A stretch of 15,382 nt of DNA from Nitrosomonadales bacterium (GTDB lineage Bacteria > Pseudomonadota > Gammaproteobacteria > Burkholderiales > SG8-41): positions 1-15,382 of the forward strand of contig VFLF01000255.1 of assembly GCA_009885185.1 (NCBI GenBank), read 5' to 3'. A program made the position numbers and the translations under genes. The notes below the pieces were generated by a model that was not told where the DNA came from, did not search any database, and saw nothing but the letters and a program-made list of their open reading frames with translations. Each line of letters begins with the position of its first letter. Position 1 is the first letter of the stretch. This document shows positions 14,970-15,382 of the stretch, one piece after another.

Positions 14970-15382
14970 CTATCCGCCCGCCGCCAACTCTGCGGCGACG
15001 CGCGCTTTGCCACCACTCGGGGCCGGCTTGATCTTGGCGATTTCGGCCTTGAACAACTCGTTCACGCACCAATCTGCGATTTCCTGGCCGGTCGCGAACC
15101 AGACCTTGCCATCACTGATCTTTTTGAGGTGCTGAATGATCCCGCGCAGGGCGAGCGTTCGGCCCGGCCGCCCGATGATGTAAGGGTGGCACGTGAACGG
15201 AATGTACTTCGGGCTGACCGACGACTCTGCCCACAGCTCGTCGACATAGGCTTTCCAGACCTCGAGCCCGAAGTACGGATTGCCGAACTCGCCGTGGCGA
15301 TGACCGAACAGCGTGCCGTCGCCGAACGGCTGGCGCGGCAACTCGACCAGGATCTTGCCGTTCTTCTCGTACAGGTACGGCA
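14970..15382 (-). CDS. Polysaccharide deacetylase-family (NodB-like) enzyme, C-terminal part
   Basis: The minus-strand frame enters from the window edge at 15382 and ends at TAG 14970-14972, giving the last 136 residues. It reads PYLYEKNGKILVELPRQPFG, HRHGEFGNPYFGLEVWKAYV, then TCHPYIIGRPGRTLALRGII and VWFATGQEIADWC. The C-H-P-x-I-I-G-R-P-G-R motif is the C-terminal histidine motif of NodB-type deacetylases, especially the branch used on allantoin-like or other amides (PuuE-like). The D-D and HxxxH metal-binding motifs would be upstream, outside the window. Such genes often occur beside Bug receptors, which fits the next gene; a shared catabolic substrate is an inference. The last 20 residues (KPAPSGGKARVAAELAAGG) are a low-complexity tail. 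Confidence 0.85.
   Translation of the reverse strand, partial: PYLYEKNGKILVELPRQPFGDGTLFGHRHGEFGNPYFGLEVWKAYVDELWAESSVSPKYIPFTCHPYIIGRPGRTLALRGIIQHLKKISDGKVWFATGQEIADWCVNELFKAEIAKIKPAPSGGKARVAAELAAGG

Overview
The window looks like a GC-rich betaproteobacterial genome of the Burkholderiales/Alcaligenaceae type. The pointers are a Bug/TctC-type periplasmic solute receptor plus remnants of another, two old-yellow-enzyme-type oxidoreductases, hyuA/hyuB-type hydantoinase remnants, a cytochrome c / cytochrome b561 pair, and debris of several insertion-sequence families. No rRNA, tRNA or CRISPR array was seen. This organism assignment is inference from gene families only.

Layout. 1-959 (minus): the first 319 codons of an OYE/trimethylamine-dehydrogenase-like flavoenzyme. 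1043-1400 (minus): a VapB-type antitoxin without its toxin, and a 29-residue PIN-domain stump. 1550-3163 (plus): a large zinc-ribbon transposase broken by two frame changes. 3178-3235: an RNA-like element resembling the 3' end of a group II intron, directly followed by the C-terminal piece of a Bug receptor. 3522-5486 (minus): a complete 654-residue paralogue of the first flavoenzyme, with Fe-S cluster and ADP-binding parts. 5529-5956: an AT-rich piece of a phage-like protein fused to a GC-rich hydantoinase A fragment (5957-6325). 6442-7005 (minus): C-terminal half of an MFS transporter. 7079-8796: an IS91-like block with an intact VOC/glyoxalase-fold gene, a truncated transposase interrupted by a 23-bp repeat, and two related copies of the element's end.

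8886-10218 (plus): an intact three-gene set, exported cytochrome c, small PepSY-like protein and four-helix cytochrome b561, which reads as a small electron-transfer unit. 10234-11318 (minus): an alpha/beta-hydrolase C-terminus joined to the N-terminal half of an IS110-type transposase. 11636-13380 (plus): an intact two-gene operon of a secreted DUF3500 protein and a membrane-anchored protein with an EF-hand loop. 13381-13698: a second hydantoinase fragment spanning a HyuA-HyuB fusion point. 13704-15382 (minus): polysaccharide deacetylase (partial), complete Bug receptor, and the signal-peptide stump of a third gene.

The main feature is mosaicism. Intact genes alternate with abrupt gene fragments, several sharing a junction with no recognisable element between them. 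Either this is a heavily decayed, IS-scarred region, or the contig contains assembly or long-read joins. The AT-rich phage piece is the strongest hint of a foreign or artefactual segment. No complete new defence or mobile system could be demonstrated. The most original leads are the intron-like scar at 3178-3235, the paired IS91-type ends around the VOC gene, the 23-bp repeat insertion, and the OYE pair with an altered active-site motif.
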